From Phytophthora sp. 'mugwort' (Eukaryota; Oomycota; Peronosporomycetes; Peronosporales; Peronosporaceae), in the NCBI GenBank assembly GCA_033558025.1, contig JAUCEF010000012.1, positions 2,728,001 through 2,792,000 on the forward strand: a DNA stretch of 64,000 nt, in the 5' to 3' direction. The notes under the pieces are model-generated. The model was not told the DNA's origin. It did not search any database and saw only the letters and a program-made list of their open reading frames with translations. Below are positions 54,301-64,000 of the stretch, in pieces (the first letter of the stretch is position 1; the number at the start of each line of letters is the position of its first letter). The translations under genes and the position numbers were made by a program.

Positions 54301-54560
54301 TTGACGCCGAACGTGAAGTTCTGCGTCCACTCTGGTGCCGTCGTCTTGGACTTGGCGGCTGTGCGCAGCACCACGTCGCCGCATTGGGCCTGGCAGTCTG
54401 CACAAACAGATAAGAGATTAGAGATACCTAGAGACGCACAGAGAGCTGCTGAAGCCCACGTACACGGGTCGAAGGCCGCATCGCCGCTCATTTGCGCCTC
54501 GCCGACGCCCATGGCGCCAACCACCACGAGACGCACGCGCGGTGTCTCCACCTCATCCAT
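48358..54560 (-). CDS. ferlin-like multi-C2 membrane protein
   Basis: Four exons on the minus strand: 54464-54560, 54165-54397, 52646-54000 and 48358-52573, with GT-AG introns of 66, 164 and 72 bp. This gives about 1,966 residues. The joins restore continuous C2 sequence (exon 1 to 2 across AFDP...). I count about nine C2 domains, e.g. FYVVTILEATGLLACDGTGI, YQIRVRIIEVRDLQPMDANG, YVLFVHVFQGKCLPATDYDG, YLVRVYVLDALNLHPKDVNN and FEVRVIVYKAKNVTAGDFTD. PKWFPIYYEKPGDTQGELLL is a ferlin-type segment. The C-terminus has two hydrophobic stretches (FASFFLCTVFVMLMLFAGPL; LILFFLALALVVASLVYLLY) and a short basic tail. Ferlins are Ca2+/phospholipid-responsive proteins of vesicle fusion and membrane repair; several Asp-rich C2 loops suggest Ca2+ binding. 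Confidence 0.85.
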
Positions 54561-54749
54561 TTTTACTGCGCTTCACTATGTTTAACTGCAAGGAATGCAG
54601 CTAGCGCACTTCGTTGACTGGCACTTGTATGTCGAGTGCGCGCCGGAAAGATCGCTGATTTACTTCAAGCATATTTGGCCAATCGACGCGGAGCGAAGTG
54701 ATTGTTAATTTGACGTGTGCCTGGTGTGAACCGAACTCAATACATCGCC

Positions 54750-55749
54750 ATGACCCTGAGCCTTCTTCTGCTTATGGCGGCGCTGCTGAGCATCGCCGCC
54801 GTCCTCGCTGTGGATGTCGCGGACCTCAAGCTGCAGCTTGATGCAGACCAGGCGGTGACTGTGACGCTCGCGGACGGCACCACGCGCGAGCTGACGGCCG
54901 CCGAGTTCGAGGCACTGGCCAAGGAGCGCGCCGAGGATCAAGCCACGTTGCAGCGCCAGAGCGATGCGTCTGCGGCCGCCGAATGGCACCGCCAAGGGCT
55001 CGACGAAATCCAGGCACAGGATCCGCATTTTGCGCTACACATCGACCTGGCCAAACGCGCCTTCCTGGAAATCCAGCGCCACGGATACGCACAGGGCTAC
55101 TCGCTATCGGGCTTCAGTGAGCAGGAGGTGGGTAACCCGCACCAGATGCCAGCTGACTACTACGTGGAGCTGGTATTGCGCGCTAAGAAGGACCCGAACA
55201 GTGGCGTCCAGGCCAAGACGGGAACGGGCACTCGGAAGCTCGAAAAAGAGGGAAAAGAGACGCCGCTCAGCTACGAGGTGCAGCTGCTGCTAGACGCCGA
55301 GAGTACGTAGTTGACTGGAGAATTTTGTTGTCTTTTTGAGCTGGAGCTGGGGCGGATGACTTACCTGTTTACTGGGTGTGATTCTGATGTCAGAGCGTTT
55401 TTCAGTGGTTAGAGCGTGGGAGCTAAGCGAGAAGGAGCCGCCGCGAGGACAGAAAAGGAAGCGGGAGGTGCGGCTGTCCATCCAGCCGACGGTCGCGTTG
55501 CTGGAGCGCGAGGCCAAGAGGACGCGCGGCAAGCCGGTGATGGCGACGTGGTTGCTGGCGGCAGGAATGGCAATGGTCACGGCGGGCGTGCTCGTCATGT
55601 ACACTACGCGCAACCCGATCCCGGCGCCCAAGCCGCGACGTCGCTCCAGCGACATCTGGGAGCTTGTCGACGAAAACGACAAGCCGATCAAGATGGACAA
55701 GCCCAAGAAGCCAATCGAAACGGACAAGCCTGACAAGAAGAACGACTAG
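54750..55749 (+). CDS. unknown secretory-pathway membrane protein, two exons
   Basis: Exons 54750-55302 and 55394-55749 (91-bp GT-AG intron) give about 302 residues. The ATG at 54750 opens with a signal peptide (MTLSLLLLMAALLSIAAVLA). The lumenal part has Glu/Ala-rich helices (ELTAAEFEALAKERAEDQAT). A single membrane segment (MATWLLAAGMAMVTAGVLVM) precedes a Lys/Pro/Asp-rich tail (DKPIKMDKPKKPIETDKPDK). This suggests a type I membrane protein with a short charged tail, perhaps of the ER because of the lysines. The gene is divergent from the ferlin-like gene over 189 bp, possibly sharing a promoter. I do not recognise the family. Confidence 0.7.
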
Positions 55750-56400
55750 CGGACTGTGCATGAGGTATACCAGATGGCCGGTTGGCTAGGTTTGAGACGG
55801 GTGTGTTTCTGTTGTTGCAAATGCGATGCTCATTTAATGATCCTGCAGTGTACAACTGTGCTACTGTACTGGTAACAGCTTGACTAATTGTCGCTGGCTG
55901 CACTGCAACTTGCAAACACACGACGCGATTCAACGAAGCTCGCCATTGCACTCGTCATTGACATTGTGTTGAGTTTACGGTCCAGATCGCAGGAGCGAGC
56001 GTTCAACGACGAGAGACTTGACTTTTTGAGACGCTCCAATGGTGAGATGTTGGCTTTGGTCTCCATGCAAAAAGGGTCATCGCATGGACGTGCATCCTGT
56101 CTTTATGACCGAGCTCTTCGAGTATATCGGGCATTGTGTGGAGCTTGTGCTTGTTGTGCTGGCAGTCAAGTGCGTGACCGTCAATTCGCTGCGAGGCAGT
56201 TAAACAGCTGCGTGCCGTAATTGCCTGGCTCTCGCTGATTGGCTTGACTGGCACGATTTGCCTCTTTTCTGCCAATAGCAGCGAATTCTCGCTGCTCCAT
56301 ACTCAGTGCAAGTGTCGCGGCTTCTCCGGTGCTGAATCAGACGTAGTGGGTCGCCAGCCAGTCAGTCGCCACTATCGATTCCACCCCGACGTGCGTCACC
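55750..56400. other. intergenic region with a possible small minus-strand gene
   Basis: A minus-strand ORF at 55884-56066 (METKANISPLERLKKSSLSS ...) is helical and could be the last exon of a small coiled-coil protein, with an upstream ORF at 56003-56275 in another frame. A plus-strand ORF of 110 codons overlaps it. Neither is strong enough to call. Confidence 0.25.
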
Positions 56401-58261
56401 ATGGCGACGCTCAGCGTGCTGATCACGGGCTTTGGCGTGGTGCGCGATGGCTCGCGGCCCGATTGCGTGGTAGGCACGCGTTTCTTATCTTGTTTCCGAC
56501 CTCGCTTGGCGCTCACCGCTCGCTCTGGCTCTGCAGGTTTTTCTCGGCACAGTGCAACAAGGCGGAAGTAGCTCCTGGACGGTCTACCGGCCTTTTGAGG
56601 CCTTCCAGCGGCTGGGCCAGCAGCTTGCTATGATATTCGGACAGGCTGTACCCGCCTGCCCGCCGCGCATGTTCGATCTGCGCTTCCCGGACTCGCTGGA
56701 GAAGGCACGCGTGGACCTGAGCATGTGGATGATGCAGCTTCTGCAGCACCCGCCCATTTATCAGTCGCACATGTTCGTGGACTTTGTCAGCGCTGATGCT
56801 AATGCACCTCCACCGGGACTACTGAACGCAGCTACGGGCGCGCAGGCGGCACGCGGTGGCGGCGGCAACATCGGAGACCTTGACATGGACGAGATGTTCG
56901 ACTCCACCACAGACGACGACCCACGCTCGCACGACGAACTGCACGATGACGACGTGAGTGACATGCGCTGCAATCGAAAACGGTTTGAAAAGGGTTTTAA
57001 TGGTGGCTTTTGTGCTTGCGACGTGTAGATGTTCCAGTTCGACTACAACACGGACATGTCGGGCGCTGGACTGGACCAGCAGACGCTACTGGAGGAGACA
57101 CAGATGCAGCACCAGCAGCAAGTGCAGGAACAGAAGAAGCGCAGTGAGAAGGTCACGCTTGAGGACTTTGTCATGATCAAGGTCATTGGCAAGGGCAGCT
57201 TCGGCAAGGTGCTGCTGGTACGCAAGCGCGACACGGGTCTGATCTACGCAATGAAAGTGCTGCGCAAAGAGAACATTATCAAGCGCAATCAGGTGGAGCA
57301 CACGCGCACGGAGCGTCACGTGCTGGGCTACGTGCGTCACCCGTTCATTGTGGGACTGAACTACGCCTTCCAGACGTCGGAGAAATTGTATTTTGTGCTC
57401 GACTATTGCGCAGGAGGGGAGTTATTCTTCCACCTCGGCAAGGTGCAGCGATTCCCAGAGCACCGAGCACGCTTCTATGCGGCAGAAATTACGCTGGCGA
57501 TTGAATATGTGCACAATTTGGATGTCATCTACCGCGATCTGAAGCCAGAGAACGTTTTGCTAGACGAGAACGGACACATTCGTCTGACAGACTTTGGACT
57601 GTCAAAGGAAGGTATTCAGGACGACTTTTCGGGCGCCAACTCATTCTGCGGGACTCCCGAGTATCTAGCGCCCGAGATTTTGAACCGTTCCGGCCACGGT
57701 CGAGCTGTGGACTGGTGGTCGCTGGGTGCTTTGCTGTATGAAATGCTCACGGGTCTGCCACCGTTCTACTGTCGAGACCGTGATCGACTCTTCGAGAAGA
57801 TTCGCAAGGGTGATCTCAGCTTCCCCAAGTATTTGTCGCCGAACGCCAAGGACTTGCTGAAGAAGCTACTCGAGCGCGACCCGACGCAGCGTCTGGGAAC
57901 GGGTCCTACCGATGCAGGAGAGATTAAGAACCATCCTTTTTTCGCAGAAATTAAGTGGGACGCGCTTGCAACAGGCCAGCTGCCGCCCCCATGGCGCCCT
58001 ACGTTCTCGGGCGCGCTTGACACGTCCCAGTTTGACCGCGAGTTTACTGATATGCCGGTGGTGAGTCCTGACAACCACGTGCGAGGTATGGCGATGACGA
58101 TGGGTCGACGACCTGCGAATAGTAACGCGTACGGCAGCAGTCTCCCAGGCGCCGACCCGTTCAAGGGCTTCACGTACACGGAGGACTCGTATCTGCAGGA
58201 CGGTCTTCCAGGCCGCAGTCCTGCGCGAGGAAGTGGTCGCGTGCGGCACCACAATATGTAG
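56401..58261 (+). CDS. PX-domain AGC protein kinase (SGK/S6K-like)
   Basis: Exons 56401-56469, 56537-56953 and 57029-58261 with GT-AG introns of 67 and 75 bp give 572 residues. Residues 1-130 form a PX-like domain (LGTVQQGGSSSWTVYRPFEA; the Tyr-Arg strand and Pro-rich loop QAVPACPPRM), which would bind phosphoinositides. An acidic linker follows (DDDPRSHDELHDDD). The kinase has the glycine loop GKGSFGKV near 216, YAMKVLRK, YRDLKPEN near 332, DFGLSKE near 350, and the activation-loop segment SFCGTPEYLAPEI. The C-terminal AGC tail has a turn-motif-like MPVVSPDN and a hydrophobic motif FKGFTY near 539, the site phosphorylated by TORC2-type kinases. So it probably acts in growth/nutrient signalling at endosomal membranes. 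Confidence 0.88.
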
Positions 58262-58642
58262 CAAGGTGGAGCCCACGGGGGCTCGGCGTCGTACCAAAAA
58301 AGATGAAGTGGAAGTCAATAGCAGAACGAGAAAGATTCGGGTATTCGAGTCGACGAAGGCATTTGTGTTGGGTGACAATGCTTTACGACTCAATCGAGGG
58401 GATGAGGACCAGTGCAGGAGTGAGACACCCTCAGGCTGTAGGGACAGGAAACAATGGCAAGGTGACAAAGGGTATGTACATATATTCACTAACATTCCGC
58501 TGCAGCTCACTAATGTCAATTAGAGAACCAGTTTTTTGAGCTTGAAAAGGCAAGCTTTTCGGCTTGCCCACTTTGTTCTCTTTCGCGTCTGCGAAAGGGT
58601 TCAATGTTTGCTTCAGGGTGACAAGGTAGGGAAGGGCTGGTA
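58262..58642. other. short convergent intergenic region
   Basis: Between the kinase stop and the lipase stop; no gene or repeat seen beyond a short GCGAAAG-type inverted repeat near 58585. Confidence 0.4.
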
Positions 58643-60046
58643 TTAGGTGGTTGTCTCGAAATGGTTTGCTAGAACTTGAAAGAGCCGTTGAAACAGTTCG
58701 CGTGCGTCGCTGTCGAAATGCGTGCCAGCCATGTGGTTCTTTTCAACGCGATGAACGTACCAGATTCCCCGTCTCTGTTTGGAGAAGTTGGTACTATCCG
58801 TTGGATTAAGGTCCAGTCTTCCTTGGGTAACGTCAGCGCTCGTGTTTAATTCCTCGGACGCTTTCATCGTAGTTGAAGCTGTTAAGAGCTCGAAGGAAAG
58901 TGACGAAGACATGGACGCAGTCGACTCGGTGTCGCTCTCGACTGATTTGCTCTCGATCACGGAAGCCCAAGGTTGCAACATCGAGTGAAGGTTTACAACC
59001 CCGTCATTTTCGCTCCATACTTCCCGATCAAAACCTTCAAAGATCATGTGAAGAGTGCGAACATGCCGTCGCATGACAAGCAAGAGCGTATACAGAGAAG
59101 GTATCGACGCGTAATCCAGGGACCCAAGTCGTCGCCGTAGAACGGGAAGCACGACACACAGCGGCAATATCGTCAGAATCGTCAAGATTCTGTGGTCGAA
59201 CGATACGCTGACTGCTGCAGCGAGCATGAAAACAAGAACAAGAACCGTCAAGGCAATCTCAACGCTAGGCATCGTCACATGGCTGGATGTTGTCACTGAG
59301 ACCAGAAAGATCTTGTCCATGTGGCTCAATTGAGCGTTGCGCTTCAGTCGCTCTCGTGGCAGGATGTTGAACACTGCGAGGTCAGTGGAGCCGTTGATGC
59401 GGCCGTAGGGTGACAGAATCTCGCGGAAGGTGTCCACGCATCGCCACTGCGGCATCCGGAAGTCAAACACGTGACGTAGTACTGGCCAGTCCGTGTGCAA
59501 CTTGAACCACACGCCCAATACAGCACCGATAAAGTGTCCGAGTGAATACGGCACCATACTCAAGTCATGTAGTCCGAAGAGATGCGTCACTGTCGACCCA
59601 GTGAGTGGACCAGCAATGGAGATGAGGCTAACTACCCACCGATGGTCGCTACCGACGCCGAAGAAGTCGGAGCATACCAATTGATATAGCTCCAGCGCTG
59701 TGGTACCTCCAAAGCTGTGGCCAATTAGATGCACAGGGCTCGACGCGCTCCAGTTCGAATGCAGCGCAGTTTCGTACGTGTCACCAAAATGATTGTGCCC
59801 CGCTACACGGCTGTGCTCTTCGCCATAGTCAACTCGACCTCCATACAACTGGTAAAAGGCCTCACAAGCGCGATCGTGGTCCGAGGACAATGCTCCGACA
59901 TCTACTATGACATGATTCTGGTTCATTTCGCTCAGTGCTTCCTCTGGCCAATACGGAGACCAGGAATTCCACAACGGACGATGTTTACCATAGCCGAGGA
60001 CTCCATGGATCAGCACAACGGGGCATTTCGTGGCGGTCGCTATCAT
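58643..60046 (-). CDS. family I.5-like lipase, paralog 1
   Basis: Single-exon 467-residue protein from the ATG at 60046. It resembles bacterial family I.5 (Geobacillus-type) lipases: an oxyanion-hole segment PVVLIHGVLGYG near 9-20, then VDVGALSSDHDRACEAFYQL, the zinc-site-like region VDYGEEHSRVAGHNHFG near 72-88, and the nucleophile elbow GHSFGG with Ser111. The acid is probably Asp348 in NDGVVN and the base His about 438 in KNHMAGT. Unlike the bacterial enzymes it has hydrophobic stretches in the middle (VEIALTVLVLVFMLAAAVSV) that could anchor it in a membrane. There is no signal peptide. It is one of three tandem paralogs, all on the minus strand. Confidence 0.8.
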   Translation of the reverse strand: MIATATKCPVVLIHGVLGYGKHRPLWNSWSPYWPEEALSEMNQNHVIVDVGALSSDHDRACEAFYQLYGGRVDYGEEHSRVAGHNHFGDTYETALHSNWSASSPVHLIGHSFGGTTALELYQLVCSDFFGVGSDHRWVVSLISIAGPLTGSTVTHLFGLHDLSMVPYSLGHFIGAVLGVWFKLHTDWPVLRHVFDFRMPQWRCVDTFREILSPYGRINGSTDLAVFNILPRERLKRNAQLSHMDKIFLVSVTTSSHVTMPSVEIALTVLVLVFMLAAAVSVSFDHRILTILTILPLCVVLPVLRRRLGSLDYASIPSLYTLLLVMRRHVRTLHMIFEGFDREVWSENDGVVNLHSMLQPWASVIESKSVESDTESTASMSSSLSFELLTASTTMKASEELNTSADVTQGRLDLNPTDSTNFSKQRRGIWYVHRVEKNHMAGTHFDSDARELFQRLFQVLANHFETTT

Positions 60047-60343
60047 TTTCTTTTACTCAGAGAAAACGAGAGTAAAAGCTGCTAGACGGACGACAGCAAG
60101 GCTGAAAATGACTGACGGTCGGGCGATGGTGACAAGAATGTTTGCGTGCATTGTCGGACCCGATAGGGGTAGCAATGCTAACGAATGTCATCGAATTCGA
60201 ACGCATAGTCAAAGATAGTTTCGACATGGGTTTACGGACAAATAGCGACGATTTACATCTTGTCGGTTCTAAGAGTAACTATTCGTCGTTTTAAGAGTCC
60301 AGCAGCTTTTTCTTGTATCTCATAGTAGATTTTCATCTCTTCG

Positions 60344-61711
60344 TTACTCGCTGCGAAGACTCTCTTGGCTTTGATTTCGACGGAAAATCCACGTTGCTCG
60401 CGTATTAGGAAGCTGAATCTGGAGTGTACAGCCGTCAACGACCTCTAACTCGTCTCGTTCGTGCTCTCGAGCGATCCGCGCGAAGAGGGTTCTATACAGC
60501 TCAGCAGCGTCGTTATCCCAATAGGTTCCGACGAAGTGATTGACTCGTACACTCCATGAATACCAACGACCTTTTTTTAATCGAACTGGGACTCGCACCG
60601 TGACAATCGGCTTTAAATTCGGATGCCACGGTTCTTTCATCGAATGGGTGTTAACAAAGCCGTCATTTGGTCCCCATTCGTGCGGATCACAGCCAGGAAC
60701 TACCGATGACAGCGTTTTAACATGCCAATGACTAATCCATTTGAAAATATCCAGGATCGGCAATGTCACCACATTCAGACACTTCAATTGATAAATCAAA
60801 TAGCAGGTGAACAAGACGCGTAAAAGTCGAGACTTATTTAGCAGTCTCCTCCACGTTCGGAACGCTTTATGACGAAGAATTAGCAGCAGGAAAAGACTCA
60901 ATGCCATACCGTCTCGAATAGGACGAGCTGCAATCATTGACGACGACATAATCGTGAGTAAATAAAGTTTGTCTAGGTGCTCGATCCGAGCGTTGCGTTC
61001 CATGCAACGTGAGGGCACAGCGTCATGCACACCCAAGTCTTGGGACGCGTTCATGGGTCCGTTCACAGCTAGCATTTCCCTCATGGATAACCCGCTCCAT
61101 TGGTCCCAGTGGATATCACAAGCTCGTTTGAGCACGGGGAAGGCCTTGTACAGCTTAAACCAAAGCACAAAGGCGACATACAGCAAGTAAATGGGACTTC
61201 CTCGAGTCATTTTGCCGTCGCGCACACCAACCAAGTGCGTAACTGTGGATCCCGTGAGCGGTCCAGCGATCGACACGATGCTTTTAACCCATCGGTAATC
61301 ACTCCCCACCTCAAAGAAGTCGACACACAGCAACTGGAACAACTCAAGAGCAGTCGTGGCTCCAAAACTGTGACCTACCAAGTGAATCCGGCGGGACGCG
61401 CTCCAATTCGGATGCAGTGCGGTGGCGAACGTGGCGCCATAACGTGCATGACCCGTTTCTCGACTGTGCTGCTCGCCGTAGTCGACTTGACCGCCAAAGA
61501 GCTGGTAGAAAGCTTCACAGGCTCGGTCATGGTTCGAAGTCAAGGGCCCGACATGCAGCACGACGTGATTCTCGTTCAGCTCGTCCAGCGCTTTGTCGGG
61601 CCAATAAGGCAGCCAGTGATTCCACATTGGACGTGTCTTGCCGAAGCCAAAGACGCCGTGAATGAAGACAACAGGAAACTTTGTGGTCGTCGAGATGCTA
61701 GACGACTTCAT
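60344..61711 (-). CDS. family I.5-like lipase, paralog 2
   Basis: Single-exon, about 455 residues, from the ATG at 61711 (MKSSSISTTTKFPVVFIHGV); upstream in-frame codons exist but no ATG. Same layout as its neighbours: HGVFGFGKTRP, HVGPLTSNHDRACEAFYQLF, the VDYGEQHSRETGHARYG zinc-site-like region, GHSFGATTALELFQL with the nucleophile Ser, GPNDGFVNTHSM with the acid, and NHFVGTYWDNDAAELY with the His. The elbow reads GHSFGA, a conservative change. Central hydrophobic segments (MALSLFLLLILRH; LFTCYLIYQL) are again present. Confidence 0.8.
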   Translation of the reverse strand: MKSSSISTTTKFPVVFIHGVFGFGKTRPMWNHWLPYWPDKALDELNENHVVLHVGPLTSNHDRACEAFYQLFGGQVDYGEQHSRETGHARYGATFATALHPNWSASRRIHLVGHSFGATTALELFQLLCVDFFEVGSDYRWVKSIVSIAGPLTGSTVTHLVGVRDGKMTRGSPIYLLYVAFVLWFKLYKAFPVLKRACDIHWDQWSGLSMREMLAVNGPMNASQDLGVHDAVPSRCMERNARIEHLDKLYLLTIMSSSMIAARPIRDGMALSLFLLLILRHKAFRTWRRLLNKSRLLRVLFTCYLIYQLKCLNVVTLPILDIFKWISHWHVKTLSSVVPGCDPHEWGPNDGFVNTHSMKEPWHPNLKPIVTVRVPVRLKKGRWYSWSVRVNHFVGTYWDNDAAELYRTLFARIAREHERDELEVVDGCTLQIQLPNTRATWIFRRNQSQESLRSE

Positions 61712-61878
61712 GGCAACTAGTGGAATGACACAAGATGAAAGATTGAAAGATTTATGGATGTGAGAAGACTGCAACGATCTGATTCCATCACAGATTTTCC
61801 TGTAGTATTTTATTGCAGTGGACGAGGTCTAAACACACTGTATCCTATCAGCAGCTTGTGTTAATGTTTCATTTCGAC

Positions 61879-63516
61879 TTAGCTAAAGAATGGAGCCGCT
61901 ACCGTGGCGGTACTTCGATGATATCCGCCACTGGTAGTCGAGGAAATTTTGGGATCCGGCCGCTCGTACTCTTTGCTCATCAATGTGAACAAACTCTTGT
62001 ACAGGTCGGCAGCGTTGCTGTCCCAGTACATCCCCGCGAGGTGGTTACTGTCGACGCGGTAGACGTACCAGCGTCCTTTTTCAAAGCGTCTCGACCCGTG
62101 AGACTGCTGCTCGTCGTCAGTATCTCGGTTGAATCCATCGATGGAGATGTGAGACTCACAGCGCGCCATCACTGTCTCCTTTAACGACGAAGAGGACGAC
62201 GTGGCCGGAAGGGAAGGCGCTGGTGGGCTTAAGTCGTTGCTGCTGATCGTCCTCTCCATCTCTTGCGGCTTGGGGAACCACGGCCGCAACATGGAACGGA
62301 TGTTTACGACGCCGTCATTGTGCGCCCAACTTCCCGGTTCAAAGCCGTCAAAGATCATCGGAAGACTTCTAGCACGACGTCGAATGAGCCACTTGAGGCC
62401 GTACATCGTCGGCATCTTAGACACGTCGAGCTTCCTAAGCTTGTACCACAAGTAACACACAACCAAGACGCTAGCAAGTGTTCGGAAACTGCGTCGTCTT
62501 GCCACGACAGGCCACCACCTCGGAAATCGCCCCCAACGCAGCAACACGAGCAGCATGAGCGCTACTCCTTCGCCGTACGGGTGGTGCACAGTCTTGGGCG
62601 ACGTCGTAATACTCAGTAAGTACAGCTTGTCCATGTGCTGCAGCTGAGCGTTGCGCGAGATGCGGTGCTCTGGTAGAGTGCCATGTACCACCAGATCTTG
62701 CGACACGTTGACAGGTCCGTTGGCCACCAGCAGGTCCTTAAGCGAATATTTGTTCCAATGGTCCATGTGGAGATTTACGGCGTCCTTTAGTAGCGGGAAC
62801 TTGCCGTACAACTTGATCCAGCATCCCAACACGATCGCCAGCAAGTGAACGGGACCTCCATAAACGACCTCGCCGTTCTCCATGCCAATCATATGCGTCA
62901 GCGTAGAGCCCGTGAGCGGTCCCGCAATGCACGTGATGCTAGCTACCCACTTGTGTGAGCTGCCGACTCGAAAGAAATCGGCGCTGAGCATCTGGAACAG
63001 TTCAATCGCCGTCGTCGACCCGAAGCTATGGCCCAATAAATGCACGGGGTTGTCTTCACTCCACTTCGGATGTAGCGCCTTGTCGAACGCCTCCCCGTAG
63101 CGATCGTGGCCTAAAAACGCATAGAAAGTGTCAGTTTTAAGAGGCAAAGATCGAGCCACGTAGTCAGTTGTGTCACACAGAACGAGTGCACTCTACCCGC
63201 GTCGCTGGCGTGTTGCTGTCCATAGTCCACCCTCCCGCCTATCAATTGGTAAAAGATCTCACAGGCGCGATCATGGTCCGAGGACACGCCACCCACGTCC
63301 ACCAGCAGGTGGTTGGGATTCAATCGCTGCAGCTCCTTCTCGGGCCAGTAGGGGACCCAATGACCCCATAGTGGCCGCTGCTTCCCGTATCCGAAGACGC
63401 CTGTCAAGAAGGAGGTACAAAGGTGCCGATCAGAGACTCGTGGCTGTGTAATTGTTAGTGCTGATGGTCTACGTACCATGAATGAGGACGACGGGGAACT
63501 TGGTGCGGGCGCTCAT
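61879..63516 (-). CDS. family I.5-like lipase, paralog 3 (three exons)
   Basis: Exons 63477-63516, 63197-63400 and 61879-63110 with GT-AG introns of 76 and 86 bp give about 491 residues. The joins restore the oxyanion HG motif across intron 1 and the GH.RYG zinc-site-like region across intron 2. Other sites: VSSDHDRACEIFYQLIGG, GHSFGSTTAIELFQ (nucleophile), HNDGVVNIRSM (acid), SNHLAGMYWDSNAADLYKSL (His). The two introns are absent in paralogs 1 and 2, which suggests those arose by retroposition or lost the introns. It has Ser-rich linkers and hydrophobic central segments as in the others. Confidence 0.82.
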
Positions 63517-64000
63517 GGGGACGGGGCCAACACGGCAAATGGGCAGACGCACGGGGGACCCGACGCGAACAAGAGTGACCGTCGAGCCCCATCCCGCTCA
63601 ACTTCAACAAGTCCAGCGTAGCGCCCAATCAGTGCCAACCACTGCGGAAATCATCGAACAGAATGTCAAACATCCCCATACCCAGTCGCCGCAAGCTCTG
63701 TAGCTATTTGTGTATGAGCCTTATTGCGAGTTCTACTCGAACTTTCCGAACACGATTGATCCAATCGAGCGAGCGACATCGCCCAGCGAATCGACCAAAC
63801 TGCAAAACAGAATAAAATGTGACGACTGTACGTGAGCTGCACTCTGCTTTCCTTTCCGCACTCGCGAGTTTCCTTTGCTATGGCGTCCGACCAGCGCTCA
63901 TGATGTCCACTGCATCCTGATTAAGTGGTTTAAATAAAACATTTTGGCCAACCCCATCGACTTGTCGATTCGTTGGTGAGTTGTAGGGGGTGATTCTAAT
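63517..64000. other. upstream region of lipase 3, no further gene seen
   Basis: Short plus-strand ORFs only. It should hold the promoter of the lipase at 63516 and perhaps the edge of the next gene. Confidence 0.4.

Overview
The window looks like nuclear DNA of an oomycete, most plausibly Phytophthora or a close relative. Compact genes with short GT-AG introns (66-164 bp) lie beside dense, nested, decaying transposons whose proteins are of types common in oomycetes. The species call is inference from gene style and was not searched.

Region 1 (1-7251) is the right-hand part of a Polinton/Maverick, cut by the window start. It carries a fibre-like S74-chaperone protein, packaging ATPase, penton-like protein, a basic pVI-like protein, an adenain-like protease, an intact major capsid protein, a small ExoX-C-like protein and the right terminal inverted repeat (TIR).

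Region 2 (7252-14281) is host DNA between two Polintons: the 5' part of a carboxylesterase gene ending at the first Polinton's TIR, a GH3 beta-glucosidase pseudogene with two in-frame TGA codons, and a degenerate fragment resembling the 3' end of an esterase, abutting the second Polinton.

Region 3 (14282-32464) is an end-to-end Polinton of about 18.2 kb with 170-bp TIRs. Its left arm has a Uma2-type nuclease fused to a C2H2 finger, a small basic protein, protein-primed DNA polymerase B (with OTU-like, zinc-finger and HNH-like segments), a DDE integrase with chromodomain, and a large unrecognised protein. Its right arm is a second copy of the Region 1 virion module. Many genes carry single-base frameshifts. 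Several are identical in both copies, so the lesions mostly predate the duplication. Most genes have a TATATAG-like box just upstream of the start codon.

Region 4 (32465-48357) is a transposon graveyard: a 3'-complete pogo-like DDE element, a Ty3/gypsy LTR element (34485-45135) containing a fragment of another gypsy element and interrupted in its 3' LTR by a second DDE transposon, and a compact 1.2-kb LTR element with a perfect 5-bp target duplication.

Region 5 (48358-64000) is ordinary host sequence with intact genes: a ferlin-like protein of about nine C2 domains, a predicted secreted/membrane protein, a PX-domain AGC kinase, and three tandem lipases resembling bacterial family I.5.

The Polinton genes together form a virus-like programme: replication (pPolB), integration (integrase), packaging (ATPase), capsid (MCP, penton), maturation (protease with candidate cleavage sites in two partner proteins) and attachment (fibre). 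The element therefore looks like an integrated virus, now largely pseudogenised.
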